Below, piece after piece: positions 7,091 to 14,834 of a stretch of 22,542 bases of DNA (position 1 is its first letter; every line of letters starts with the position of its first letter). The position numbers and the translations under genes were made by a program. The stretch is from positions 1-22,542 of the forward strand of contig JAZNEA010000074.1 of NCBI GenBank assembly GCA_045588325.1, in the 5' to 3' direction. The notes below the pieces were generated by a model that was not told the origin of the DNA, made no database searches, and saw only the letters and a list, made by a program, of their open reading frames with translations. Origin of the DNA: RGIG7378 sp045588325 (GTDB taxonomy: Bacteria > Bacillota > Clostridia > RGIG7378).

Positions 7091-8182
7091 ATGAAACGCA
7101 TACTTGTTTGCTTAACTGCACTGCTGATACTCGCTGCTCTGGTTGGCTGTGGTGAAAACAATCAGCCTCCATGTGGGGGAGAAGATTTTCTTCCTACGGC
7201 AACTCCAACCAGCGTTCCTACAGCAACGCCTACGCCCGCGCCTCTAACATTCCAGGATTTGTTGGACAAGTCCGAGACAGAGGAAGTGGTTGTAAATATA
7301 TACCCTTTAATTACCGGCTCAAACGTGTACGGCTATGAATCCCACATGCACCGCCTTTATGTTAAGGATGGCCTCGTTCGCATGACCATCGAGCTACCCG
7401 GATCGGATACAAAAGAGGCTGTTTTTGACCACGTCACTTATGTGGAGTCCTACGACACCCAATATCACCCCAATATTCTCTCGGACATAGAGCTTATTTC
7501 ATCTTGGGGAGATGACCTGCGTGCCGAATGGGGTGGTTACAAAGATCTTCTGGATAACATAGATGGCGCATATGCCCTGACCTTCAACAATCCCTATGAT
7601 GTTGGAAACAACATTCTTATAAGCAAGGTTGTCCTCTGGCAAAAAGATGCCACTTTTTATCTCCTGCTAATAGACCCTAACGACAAAGCCATTTCCACCA
7701 TGTCTGGCCTGTACGAGGACAACACCTTTGCTAACACGGAGGCAGATTGGAATCTTACGGACTTAATTGAGAACTCCTACGTGAATCCAATCTTGTTCGA
7801 AGATTACGAGTATATAAAGAACGCTGTCATTTCTTCAACTCATTCCATGAAATTAGAAATTAAGGACGGCACCCTTCTTCTAAACGGAAAAAAGACCTTT
7901 TTCACATACCAGGAAAGCTTTGACTTTGAATTTTTACCTAGCCTTTATTTTGGAGCACACATCGAATCTACAACTACTGGCAAAGGCATTGCCTCATCAC
8001 AATACAAACAAAGGCTTTTGGAGCATCTTCAAACATTGCCAGGATGTTACGTCGAAAATGCTGAAAACGATTTTTGGGTTATATACCAAGTCGGCAACAC
8101 CTTGTATTTCTTGGAAGTTAGCGCAGACGCAGACGGCGGAAACACCTGCTGTTTTATCTACGCTAAGACTTTCGCAGAATAA
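7091..8182 (+). CDS. Lipoprotein of unknown function
   Basis: A 363-residue protein starting at ATG 7091, just after AGGAGG (7079-7084). The frame is open upstream to 7001 but that part lacks a ribosome binding site and would bury the signal peptide. The N-terminus is a lipoprotein signal: MKR, a hydrophobic stretch, then the lipobox LVGC with the modified cysteine at 20. A Thr/Pro/Ala-rich linker (about 37-52) follows, as expected for a tether outside the membrane. The rest (about 53-363) is a soluble region rich in Tyr, Asp and Asn that matches no family I know. It reads more AT-rich than its neighbours and stands alone between other operons, so it could be a lineage-specific acquisition. 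Confidence 0.85.
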   Translation: MKRILVCLTALLILAALVGCGENNQPPCGGEDFLPTATPTSVPTATPTPAPLTFQDLLDKSETEEVVVNIYPLITGSNVYGYESHMHRLYVKDGLVRMTIELPGSDTKEAVFDHVTYVESYDTQYHPNILSDIELISSWGDDLRAEWGGYKDLLDNIDGAYALTFNNPYDVGNNILISKVVLWQKDATFYLLLIDPNDKAISTMSGLYEDNTFANTEADWNLTDLIENSYVNPILFEDYEYIKNAVISSTHSMKLEIKDGTLLLNGKKTFFTYQESFDFEFLPSLYFGAHIESTTTGKGIASSQYKQRLLEHLQTLPGCYVENAENDFWVIYQVGNTLYFLEVSADADGGNTCCFIYAKTFAE

Positions 8183-8205
8183 CAAACACTATTAATTTCA
8201 TCGCA

Positions 8206-8239
8206 TCAAAAAAGAGCTATCGCAATTGCGGTAGCTCTT
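8206..8239 (-). terminator. Intrinsic terminator of nagB, possibly bidirectional
   Basis: A near-perfect palindrome at 8212-8239 (AAGAGCTA ... TAGCTCTT around CGCAATTGCG) is followed on the reverse strand by six T residues, a strong terminator for nagB. On the forward strand the tail is weaker (GTGTTTG), but it lies just after the lipoprotein stop and may end that transcript too. Confidence 0.8.
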
Positions 8240-8265
8240 GTGTTTGCTTGTGGTTTTGTCAGCTA

Positions 8266-8979
8266 TTAGCCCTCTGTGTAGATAGCAACTACGTCGGGGT
8301 GGAACTGCAGGATAGATGCAGGAACCTCGGGAGTAACAGGGCCAAAGAATGTCTTCTCAAAGATCTCCTTCTTGTTCTTGCCAGAAGCGATCAACAGAAT
8401 CTTCTTAGCCTTCATGATGGTGCCGATACCCATTGTAATAGCTGTGGTAGGAACATCATCCTTAGATGCGAAGAATCTTGCATTTGCCTCGATGGTGGAG
8501 GGGTCAAGCTCAACCTCGTGTGTGGGGCCAATGAACTCAGGGCAGGGCTCGTTGAATCCGATGTGTCCATCAAGACCCAGACCCAGCAGCTGAATGTCCT
8601 GTCCGCCAAGAGACTCTACAAGTGCGTCGTACTCTGCGCCCTCCTTGGCGAAGTCCTCAGCCTTGCCGTTGGGAACGTATGTGTTAGCCTTGTCAATGTT
8701 AACGTGGTTGAACAGGTTGTCGTTCATGAAGTAACGATAGCTCTGATCGTTGGACTCGTCCAAACCACAGTACTCGTCAAGGTTAACTGTCTTGATAGGA
8801 GCAAAGTCGATCTCGCCGGCCTTGTTCTTCTCGATGAGCTTCTTGTATGTGCCAATGGGGGTGCTACCGGTAGCAAGACCGAGTACTGAATTGGGCTTAA
8901 GTGTCATCTGAGCTGCAATAATGTTTGCTGCCATTGCACTCATGTGGTCGTAATTGTTAGCGTAAAGCACTCTAACCAT
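8266..8979 (-). CDS. nagB: Glucosamine-6-phosphate deaminase
   Basis: A 237-residue enzyme that converts glucosamine 6-phosphate to fructose 6-phosphate and ammonia in amino-sugar catabolism, in the cytoplasm. Family motifs are clear: phosphate-binding LATGSTPIGTY (about 35-45), NLDEYCGL with D68, and LLGLGLDGHIGFNEP (131-145) with D137, H139 and E144, the counterparts of the E. coli catalytic residues D72, D141, H143 and E148. Length fits the short bacterial form. The start at 8979 has a GGCGG Shine-Dalgarno eight bases upstream. It is a single-gene transcript with its own promoter and terminator. No nagA is adjacent, so amino-sugar use must rely on genes elsewhere. Confidence 0.95.
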   Translation of the reverse strand: MVRVLYANNYDHMSAMAANIIAAQMTLKPNSVLGLATGSTPIGTYKKLIEKNKAGEIDFAPIKTVNLDEYCGLDESNDQSYRYFMNDNLFNHVNIDKANTYVPNGKAEDFAKEGAEYDALVESLGGQDIQLLGLGLDGHIGFNEPCPEFIGPTHEVELDPSTIEANARFFASKDDVPTTAITMGIGTIMKAKKILLIASGKNKKEIFEKTFFGPVTPEVPASILQFHPDVVAIYTEG

Positions 8980-9020
8980 GATAAAATCCGCCTTTCAATA
9001 TTAAATAATAAGCAAAATGT

Positions 9021-9049
9021 ATTATATATCAGACAGTCAGGCCAAGCAA
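9021..9049 (-). promoter_or_regulatory. Promoter of nagB
   Basis: On the reverse strand, TTGCTT (9044-9049) and a perfect TATAAT (9021-9026) are spaced by 17 nt, about 40 nt upstream of the nagB start. No clear NagR/GntR-type operator palindrome was seen next to it. Confidence 0.55.
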
Positions 9050-9128
9050 GGGCGAAAAGATGAAAGAATGCTGTTGTAACTCGTCCTATTTTGGTGTTTA
9101 TAAATAATAAGCACCGGTATATTTTGTC

Positions 9129-9157
9129 TTGGAATACACAAATTATGCTGATATACT
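9129..9157 (+). promoter_or_regulatory. Promoter of the copper-export genes
   Basis: TTGGAA (9129-9134) and TATACT (9152-9157) are 17 nt apart, about 50 nt before the copZ-like start. I looked for a CopY box or a CsoR-like palindrome and found none I would defend. Confidence 0.5.
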
Positions 9158-9209
9158 ATTAAATGGTAGTTTGCCATAACTAACACCATCCCTACATACG
9201 GAGGTTTTT

Positions 9210-9410
9210 ATGATTGTACAGATTAAGGTTCCCGGTATTCATTGCACAGGTTGCACCGGCCGTATTGAGCGCGTTTTGTCAAAGCAGGCCGGCGTGGCAT
9301 CTGTTTCTGCAGACGTAAATTCTAAGGTTGTCACCGTGGACTACGACCCCAACTTGGTTGACGAGTCCGCCCTGCGCGCCGCCATCGAAAGGTTGGGCTT
9401 CCAGCTTTGA
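9210..9410 (+). CDS. CopZ-like copper chaperone (HMA domain)
   Basis: A 66-residue single heavy-metal-associated domain with the metal-binding HCTGC motif (C12, C15) in loop 1 and the typical beta-alpha-beta-beta-alpha-beta layout ending in ERLGF. It should bind Cu(I) and hand it to the exporter. The usual Met before the first Cys is replaced (GIHC for GMxC). Start ATG 9210 has CGGAGG at 9199-9204. Its stop TGA overlaps the TTG start of copA by four bases (TTGA), so the two are probably translationally coupled. Confidence 0.88.
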   Translation: MIVQIKVPGIHCTGCTGRIERVLSKQAGVASVSADVNSKVVTVDYDPNLVDESALRAAIERLGFQL

Positions 9411-11641
9411 TCACCCAGCTATTTACAGTAAACGGCATGACCTGCTCAGTTTGCAGCGGGACCGTGGAGAGGATTGTGTCGTCCCTGGACGGAGTCGCCT
9501 CTGCCCAGGTTAATTTGCTGACGGCCACACTCACCGTCTCCTACGACGAGGACCTGGTCTCCCCTGAGCAAATCTGCTCTGCCATTGAGGATGTTGGCTT
9601 TGAGGCCCTGGTCAGGCAGGATTCGGCCCCCTCTCAGGACAGCGCAACCTCAGCCAAACATGACTACATCCCCCGCCTGATTTGGTCCGGGGCATTGCTG
9701 CTACCTCTGATGATCCTGTCCATGGGCCCCATGTGGGGACTGGACCTTAGCTGGTTCCCCGGCGGTCATCTGGGAATGGGTTGGGCTCAGCTCATACTGT
9801 GCCTGCCTATCCTGTGGCTCAACCGCAGCTTTTTTATCAAGGGCTTCGCCACCCTGTTCAGGCTGGATCCCACCATGGACTCCCTGGTTGCCATCGGCTC
9901 CCTGGCCTCTGTGGTTTCCGGCATTATTTCCCTGTTCACACACACTGGGCAGGGCCATCTTCCACTGTACTTTGAGTCCGCGGCCATGATTCTGACGCTG
10001 GTGACCCTGGGCAAATACCTGGAGCATCGCGCCAAGGGCAAAACCGGCAAGGCCCTGGAAATGTTGAGACAGCTGATTCCGGACACCATCACACTGGTGG
10101 ATCAGCAGGGCAACGAAACCCAGGTGCCCACCGCTTCTGTTCAGGTTGGACAGCTGATACGCATCCTGCCGGGGCAGCGCATTCCTCTGGATGGCGAGAT
10201 CCGCCAAGGCGTCACCTCTGTGGACGAGAGTTCCCTCACCGGCGAAAGTCTCCCTGTGGACAAGGTTCCCGGAGACCCTGTCACCTCTGGCACCATGAAT
10301 TGCAGTGGTGCAATCACCGTAGAGGCCAAAAAGGTGGGCGCAGATACAACTATTAGCCAGATGATTCAGATGGTGGAAAATGCCGCCGGCTCCAAGGCTC
10401 CGATTGCCCGAATTGCTGACCGTGTCAGCCGCTTTTTCGTGCCCAGCGTAATGCTTATTGCTCTGTTGGCCTTTGTGCTGTGGTTGGTCCTGTACAAGGA
10501 TGTGGCCGTAGCAACGAACATGGGCATTTCCGTTTTGGTTATTTCCTGCCCCTGCGCTTTAGGTCTGGCAACTCCCACCGCCATTATGGTGGCAACGGGC
10601 AAGGGCGCCACTTTAGGACTTTTGTTCCGCTCCGCTGAGGCTCTTGAGATAACCCACACCATCGACACCGTCCTGCTGGACAAGACAGGCACCATCACCT
10701 CAGGCACCCCCTCGGTAAACCAGGTTCTGGTTTTGCACCAGGACGAATTTGTGCCTCTGGACGAACTTCTCTCCCAGGGACACCCCACGCCTGACAGCCT
10801 TTCCGTCGCACTGGGCCTGGAAAAGCTGGTTCAGCACCCTTTGGCCAACGCAATAGTGGATTATTGCACCATGCTGGAGCTCCTGCCTGCCAGGATCGAA
10901 TCCTGCGAAAACATTCCTGGAATGGGCGTCACTACTATGCTGGACGGCGCAACCGTAGCCATGGGCAACGCAAGGCTCATGGAATCCCAGGGCATTACAA
11001 TACCTGCCCTGCCTCCCTCCAAGGGTCCCGGCGCCAGGATTTATATGGGTCATGGCGGCACACTGGTTGCAATTTTTGACATTTCCGACTCCATCCGAGG
11101 CGACAGCATCCGAGCCATCCAACAAATGCACGACCTTGGCCTTAAGGTCTACATGGTTACGGGAGATAGCCAGGATGCCGGAGAATTTGTCGGTCAACAA
11201 GTCGGCGTCGACCGGGTGTTCGCCCAGGTCCTGCCTGCCAACAAGGAGCGGATCGTCTCACAGCTGGTTCAGGAGGGACACCGGGTGGCCATGATAGGCG
11301 ACGGCATCAACGACAGCCCTGCCCTTTCGGCTGCCACTGTAGGTGTGGCCATTGGAGGTGGCGCTGACATAGCTGTGGAATCTGCCGACCTGGTCCTGAT
11401 GCACAGCACCATCACCGATTTTGCAAAAGCCTACGCATTGAGCGCCAGCACCGTGAAAACCATTCGCCGCGGTCTGTTCTGGGCTCTGTTCTACAACACT
11501 GTATGTATCCCCCTGGCCGCAGGCGTGCTCTACCTGCCTCTGGGACTGGCCCTGAATCCCATGATTGCCGCAGCAGCAATGAGCCTCAGTTCCGTATCTG
11601 TGGTCCTGAACGCCCTGAGCCTCCGTGGCAAAAAGATTTGA
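9407..11641 (+). CDS. copA: Copper-exporting P1B-type ATPase
   Basis: A 744-residue Cu+ export ATPase of the cell membrane. One N-terminal HMA domain (CSVC, C13/C16) is followed by the transporter core: TGES (278-281), the TM6 metal site CPC (381-383), the phosphorylated D425 in DKTGT, HP (477-478) and hinge GDGIND (631-636). YN (696-697) and MSLSS (725-729) in the last membrane helices mark the Cu+ subclass. The first in-frame ATG is residue 11, inside the HMA domain, so the upstream TTG at 9407 is the likely start; it lacks a strong Shine-Dalgarno and overlaps the copZ stop by four bases. Intrinsic terminator follows at 11648. Confidence 0.95.
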   Translation: MITQLFTVNGMTCSVCSGTVERIVSSLDGVASAQVNLLTATLTVSYDEDLVSPEQICSAIEDVGFEALVRQDSAPSQDSATSAKHDYIPRLIWSGALLLPLMILSMGPMWGLDLSWFPGGHLGMGWAQLILCLPILWLNRSFFIKGFATLFRLDPTMDSLVAIGSLASVVSGIISLFTHTGQGHLPLYFESAAMILTLVTLGKYLEHRAKGKTGKALEMLRQLIPDTITLVDQQGNETQVPTASVQVGQLIRILPGQRIPLDGEIRQGVTSVDESSLTGESLPVDKVPGDPVTSGTMNCSGAITVEAKKVGADTTISQMIQMVENAAGSKAPIARIADRVSRFFVPSVMLIALLAFVLWLVLYKDVAVATNMGISVLVISCPCALGLATPTAIMVATGKGATLGLLFRSAEALEITHTIDTVLLDKTGTITSGTPSVNQVLVLHQDEFVPLDELLSQGHPTPDSLSVALGLEKLVQHPLANAIVDYCTMLELLPARIESCENIPGMGVTTMLDGATVAMGNARLMESQGITIPALPPSKGPGARIYMGHGGTLVAIFDISDSIRGDSIRAIQQMHDLGLKVYMVTGDSQDAGEFVGQQVGVDRVFAQVLPANKERIVSQLVQEGHRVAMIGDGINDSPALSAATVGVAIGGGADIAVESADLVLMHSTITDFAKAYALSASTVKTIRRGLFWALFYNTVCIPLAAGVLYLPLGLALNPMIAAAAMSLSSVSVVLNALSLRGKKI

Positions 11642-11647
11642 CATGAC

Positions 11648-11679
11648 AAAACCCGCTCTGCAAAACGGAGCGGGTTTTT
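11648..11679. terminator. Intrinsic terminator between copA and the SecB-like gene
   Basis: A G+C-rich stem (11648-11660 with 11666-11678, core ACCCGCTC/GAGCGGGT) with a CAAAA loop and five T residues at 11675-11679. The reverse complement also ends in TTTT, so it can serve both convergent genes. Confidence 0.85.
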
Positions 11680-11704
11680 CTTGCGTTGTCTGTTGTGAAT
11701 GAGG

Positions 11705-12100
11705 TTATTCCTTGACCAGAACGTCGTTGGGATTGATGTTCAGGGGCTGCAACACCACCGGCGGTGCGCCCACAGTTGTGAGCACGTTCCCCAGAACCGT
11801 ATTCCAGAATGGATACAAAATCTTGGCCGTCTCAACGTGTATGATTTTCTTGGCGGCTGTGTTCATCTCCGGGTAATCATGAGAGAAGATGCCCACCATG
11901 TGCAACTCCAGGGAGAAAATATCCTTGTGCTCCGGATCCTGCATGACGATGATGGCATCCCCGAGACACTTTTTGTGGCTGGAAATGAATTTGACATTAT
12001 AACTAATGCTGGTCATAACGTTCAGCTTAACGCCGGGTTGTGGGTTCTTGGTGAAATTGATAGAAATGATGTCGTTCTTTACCAGTTTAAGCTCTGCCAC
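11705..12100 (-). CDS. SecB-like chaperone (preprotein translocase SecB family)
   Basis: A 131-residue cytoplasmic protein resembling SecB, the tetrameric chaperone that keeps preproteins unfolded for SecA. The central FSLELHMVGIF strand pair (62-72) and the segment from ILYPF (94-98) through TTVGAPPVVLQPLNI (108-122) follow the SecB pattern of LxPF, a G-x-PP turn and LxPxN. The start is GTG at 12098-12100 with CGGAGG six bases upstream. True SecB is mainly proteobacterial; SecB-like proteins elsewhere can be chaperones of toxin-antitoxin pairs, but no toxin or antitoxin gene is adjacent here. It stands alone between copA and sfsA. Role in export is inferred from family only. Confidence 0.7.
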   Translation of the reverse strand: MAELKLVKNDIISINFTKNPQPGVKLNVMTSISYNVKFISSHKKCLGDAIIVMQDPEHKDIFSLELHMVGIFSHDYPEMNTAAKKIIHVETAKILYPFWNTVLGNVLTTVGAPPVVLQPLNINPNDVLVKE

Positions 12101-12176
12101 AGGACACCTCCGAAATAGTTTGATAAATATAGTATACCATGGATTTGGGGCGAGGGGAGTAGTGTGATATAATTGT

Positions 12177-12345
12177 AAGTGAAAAGTGAAAAGTGAAGAG
12201 TGAAAAGTGAAAAGTGAAGAGTGAAGAGTGAAGAGTGAAAAGTTCAGGACGCTATGTTCCAGTGGTCGGATTAGTTGGACAACTATATCTTGACCATAGG
12301 ATCATAGTGACCAGCGTTTTTCACTTTTAACTTTTAACTTTTCAC
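12177..12345. repeat. Heptad-repeat palindromic element with nine perfect tandem units
   Basis: The left arm is nine exact tandem copies of (A/G)AGTGAA at 12177-12239. The right arm is TTTTCAC, TTTTAAC, TTTTAAC, TTTTCAC at 12318-12345, able to pair with the left. The core (12243-12316) carries CGCTATGTTCCA (12250-12261), shared with 260-271 in the first element, plus inner complements CTATG/CATAG and GGTC/GACC. It fills the gap between the SecB-like gene and sfsA and ends 13 nt before the sfsA start. Confidence 0.85.
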
Positions 12346-12358
12346 TCAAATTACTGCC

Positions 12359-13045
12359 ATGTTTTATACCAACATTTATGAGGGCGTTTTCGTCGCCCGA
12401 CCCAACAGATTCATAGCCCACGTGCTCATCGATGGCCAACCCGCCATTGCACACGTAAAAAACACAGGCCGATGCAGGGAACTGCTACTGCCTGGCGCAC
12501 GCATTTGGCTGCAAGAAGGCGACTCCCCTCAGCGCAAAACGCGCTGGGACTTGATTTCCGTGGAATCAGCAGGACAAATTGTGAACATCGACAGCCAGGT
12601 GCCCAACAGGGTGGCCCAGGAATATCTGCAGCACCTCTACCCGAACGCCAACATTCGACGCGAGGTAACTTTTGGCGACTCGCGGTTTGACCTCTGCATT
12701 GAGCAGGCTGGACAAGCCCCCACCTACGTGGAGGTCAAGGGAGTTACTCTCAAGGTAGGACCGGAGGCCAGGTTCCCCGACGCACCCACGGAGCGAGGCG
12801 TCAAGCACATACGAGGCCTTATCCATGCAAAGGAACAGGGTTATGGCGCCAAATTGCTTTTCGTCGTGGCCATGGGTCAAGTAGATGTTGTGAAGCCCAA
12901 CGAAGAAACCGATCCAGCCTTCGCTAAAGCCTTGGCGGAAGCAGAACGAGCTGGCGTAGAACTTATGGCCGTGGACTGTATCGTCACCGCAGACAGCATC
13001 TGTTATAATAGGAAACTGGAAGTTCAGATAAGAACTAAGAGATAA
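12359..13045 (+). CDS. sfsA: SfsA family nuclease
   Basis: A 228-residue protein with the SfsA hallmarks: N-terminal RPNRF (14-18), HVKNTGRCRELLLPG (32-46) and EVKGVTL...FPDAPTERGVKH (125-150). SfsA was named for sugar fermentation stimulation and is now viewed as a DNA/RNA nuclease of the PD-(D/E)xK fold; D111, E125 and K127 fit the catalytic triad. The ATG at 12359 gives the usual N-terminus, but no Shine-Dalgarno is visible because the repeat arm comes right up to the start. The C-terminus (IRTKR) and stop are encoded by the next repeat element, so the native 3' end may have been replaced. Confidence 0.92.
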   Translation: MFYTNIYEGVFVARPNRFIAHVLIDGQPAIAHVKNTGRCRELLLPGARIWLQEGDSPQRKTRWDLISVESAGQIVNIDSQVPNRVAQEYLQHLYPNANIRREVTFGDSRFDLCIEQAGQAPTYVEVKGVTLKVGPEARFPDAPTERGVKHIRGLIHAKEQGYGAKLLFVVAMGQVDVVKPNEETDPAFAKALAEAERAGVELMAVDCIVTADSICYNRKLEVQIRTKR

Positions 13046-13134
13046 GAGTGAATAAAGTGGGCTAGTTGTGAGTTAACAGTTGACCAACTATTCGCTAACC
13101 AACTTTGTTAACTCTTAACTCTTAGTTATTAGCT
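13025..13134. repeat. Palindromic element overlapping the sfsA stop codon
   Basis: The left end (13029-13041, TAAGAACTAAGAG) and right end (13118-13131, ACTCTTAGTTATTA) are inverted repeats with one mismatch over the core. The segment 13033-13066 matches 398-431 and 19946-19979 almost base for base (AACTAAGAG, TAAGAGTGAA, AAAGTGGG, TAGT blocks). It spans the end of sfsA and most of the gap before the M32 carboxypeptidase. Confidence 0.85.
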
Positions 13135-13158
13135 ACACTAACCCCCCATGGAGGATTT

Positions 13159-14658
13159 ATGAATTACGAACAAGCCTGGAACACATTCCGAACCATGTAT
13201 GACAAGCTGCACGCCATTTCCCACGCATTGGGAGTTGTGCAATACGACGCCGCCACAGTTGCCCCCAAGGGTTCTGCCGAGGGCCGTGGCAAAACCATGG
13301 GCATCATATCCGAAATGTCCTACAACATCCAGACTGCTCCCGAGGTCAATGAGGCAGTGGCATATTTGCTGGCCAACAAGGACCAGCTGACACCTGCTCA
13401 ACTACGAGAGGTCTCAGAATTCAACAAGTCCAACGAGTTCGTCTCCTCCATCCCCATGCAGGAGTATGTGGACTACACCGTTTTGATCAACGAGGCAGAG
13501 GATGTATGGCACCGTGCCAAGAATGACAAGGATTTTGCATCCTTCGCCCCATACCTGGAGAAGATTTTCGACACAAACCGTCGTTTCGCCCTGTACTACA
13601 AACCCGACCAGCAGCCCTACAACACCTTGCTCAACATGTATGAGGAGGGCCTTACCATGGAGCAGGCAGACAAATTCTTTGCCGATTTGCGCAGCAAGAT
13701 TGTTCCCCTGTTGGAAAAGTGTATGCAGGCTCCTCAGGTGAGAGACGATTTTCTCTCCCGCATGGCCTCCATCCCAACACAGCGAGTTTTCTCCGACTAT
13801 CTCATGGAGGTTCTCACCATCGACCGCAATCACTGTGGCATAGGCGAAACAGAACACCCCTTCACTACCAACTTTAACAAAAAGGATGTGCGCATCACCA
13901 CACACTACCACGAGGATGCCATCGTCAGCTCCATGTATTCCGTAATCCACGAGGGCGGCCACGCTATGTACGAACTCCACAGTGGAGATGAATACGAGGG
14001 CACCTTCTTGTCCGGCGGAGTCAGCATGGGCATTCATGAGAGCCAGAGTCGCTTCCTTGAGAACATCATAGGCCGCAGCCGCCAGTTCACCTCCCTCATT
14101 TTCCCCAAGTGCCAGGAGCTTTTCCCCGAGGTTTTCGGAGACGTAACTGCCGAGGAATTCTACAGAGGCGTAAACAAAGCTGAGCCCTCCCTGATTCGCA
14201 CCGAGGCTGATGAACTGACCTACGCCATTCATGTAATGATCCGCTACGAGATCGAAAAGGCCGTCATCGCAGGAGAACTGGCCGTCAAGGACATCCCCTC
14301 TGAGTGGAATCGCAAGTATAAGGACTATCTGGGGGTTGACGTTCCTGACGATGGACAGGGATGTCTCCAGGACTCCCACTGGAGCGGTGGTTCAATCGGA
14401 TACTTCCCATCATATGCCCTGGGTTCCGCATACGGAGCACAGATGCTAGCCAAGATGAAAGAGACCGTTGACGTGGATGCTGCCATCGCAGCCGGCGACA
14501 TTTCCCCCATCACCGCATGGCTGGAGGAAAAGATCTGGCGCCATGGTTGCATGTATAGCCCCGGACAACTCCTGGAAAACGCTGTAGGTGCACCCTTTGA
14601 CCCCAGCTACTTTACAGACTATCTTGAGTCGAAATTTAGCGAAATTTATGGCGTTTAG
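13159..14658 (+). CDS. M32 family metallocarboxypeptidase (carboxypeptidase Taq type)
   Basis: A 499-residue zinc carboxypeptidase of the cytoplasm that removes C-terminal residues from peptides. The zinc motif HEGGH (H264, E265, H268) and the downstream HESQS (293-297, third ligand E294) are diagnostic of M32, along with DEYEGTFLSGGVSMGIHESQ context, LIRTEADELTY and the late GSIGYFPSYALGSAY. Length matches the family (about 500). ATG at 13159 follows GGAGG (13150-13154). It probably serves peptide recycling. The upstream neighbour sfsA is separated by a repeat element, so it may be transcribed on its own. Confidence 0.95.
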   Translation: MNYEQAWNTFRTMYDKLHAISHALGVVQYDAATVAPKGSAEGRGKTMGIISEMSYNIQTAPEVNEAVAYLLANKDQLTPAQLREVSEFNKSNEFVSSIPMQEYVDYTVLINEAEDVWHRAKNDKDFASFAPYLEKIFDTNRRFALYYKPDQQPYNTLLNMYEEGLTMEQADKFFADLRSKIVPLLEKCMQAPQVRDDFLSRMASIPTQRVFSDYLMEVLTIDRNHCGIGETEHPFTTNFNKKDVRITTHYHEDAIVSSMYSVIHEGGHAMYELHSGDEYEGTFLSGGVSMGIHESQSRFLENIIGRSRQFTSLIFPKCQELFPEVFGDVTAEEFYRGVNKAEPSLIRTEADELTYAIHVMIRYEIEKAVIAGELAVKDIPSEWNRKYKDYLGVDVPDDGQGCLQDSHWSGGSIGYFPSYALGSAYGAQMLAKMKETVDVDAAIAAGDISPITAWLEEKIWRHGCMYSPGQLLENAVGAPFDPSYFTDYLESKFSEIYGV

Positions 14659-14663
14659 CAAAA

Positions 14664-14677
14664 GGGGAGGTTTCCCC
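14664..14677. other. Small hairpin after the carboxypeptidase gene
   Basis: GGGGA-GGTT-TCCCC lies six bases past the M32 stop, followed by an A-run and CGTTTTA instead of a clean T-tract. It might be a weak terminator. A second small stem GCGC/GCGC lies at 14708-14722. Nothing else is seen up to the pyk promoter. Confidence 0.3.
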
Positions 14678-14742
14678 AAAAAACGTTTTATCTCCGTGTA
14701 GAAATTCGCGCCAAAAACGCGCTAACTTTGGGAACTTTAACT

Positions 14743-14772
14743 ATGGCAAAGTCCACATGGCTGCAATATAAT
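14743..14772 (+). promoter_or_regulatory. Promoter of the pyk operon
   Basis: ATGGCA (14743-14748) and a perfect TATAAT (14767-14772) are 18 nt apart, about 60 nt upstream of the pyruvate kinase start. Downstream, GGGC/GCCC around a T-run (14785-14800) could form a 5'-UTR hairpin. Confidence 0.5.
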
Positions 14773-14834
14773 CTGTAGCCGAGTGGGCTTTTTTGTGCCC
14801 TGAAATCGTGACTTTCTATCTTGGAGATTAACAT

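Noticed and set aside
8248..8889. Forward 213-codon frame
   Set aside because: Antisense shadow of nagB, which has all catalytic motifs, a promoter and a terminator.
9158..9209. CopY or CsoR operator before copZ
   Set aside because: No TACAnnTGTA-type box or G-rich palindrome could be defended.
11699..12118. Forward 139-codon frame
   Set aside because: Antisense to the SecB-like gene, which has a good ribosome binding site and family pattern.
12177..12345. Possible CRISPR array
   Set aside because: Units are 7 nt, contiguous and without spacers, and the other side is the complement; this is a palindromic tandem element.
13414..14379. Reverse-strand 321-codon frame
   Set aside because: Antisense shadow of the M32 carboxypeptidase, whose HEGGH motif and length are intact.
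14761..14800. Terminator/antiterminator switch before pyk
   Set aside because: GGCT/AGCC pairings overlap the -10 box, so most of the supposed switch would not be in the transcript.
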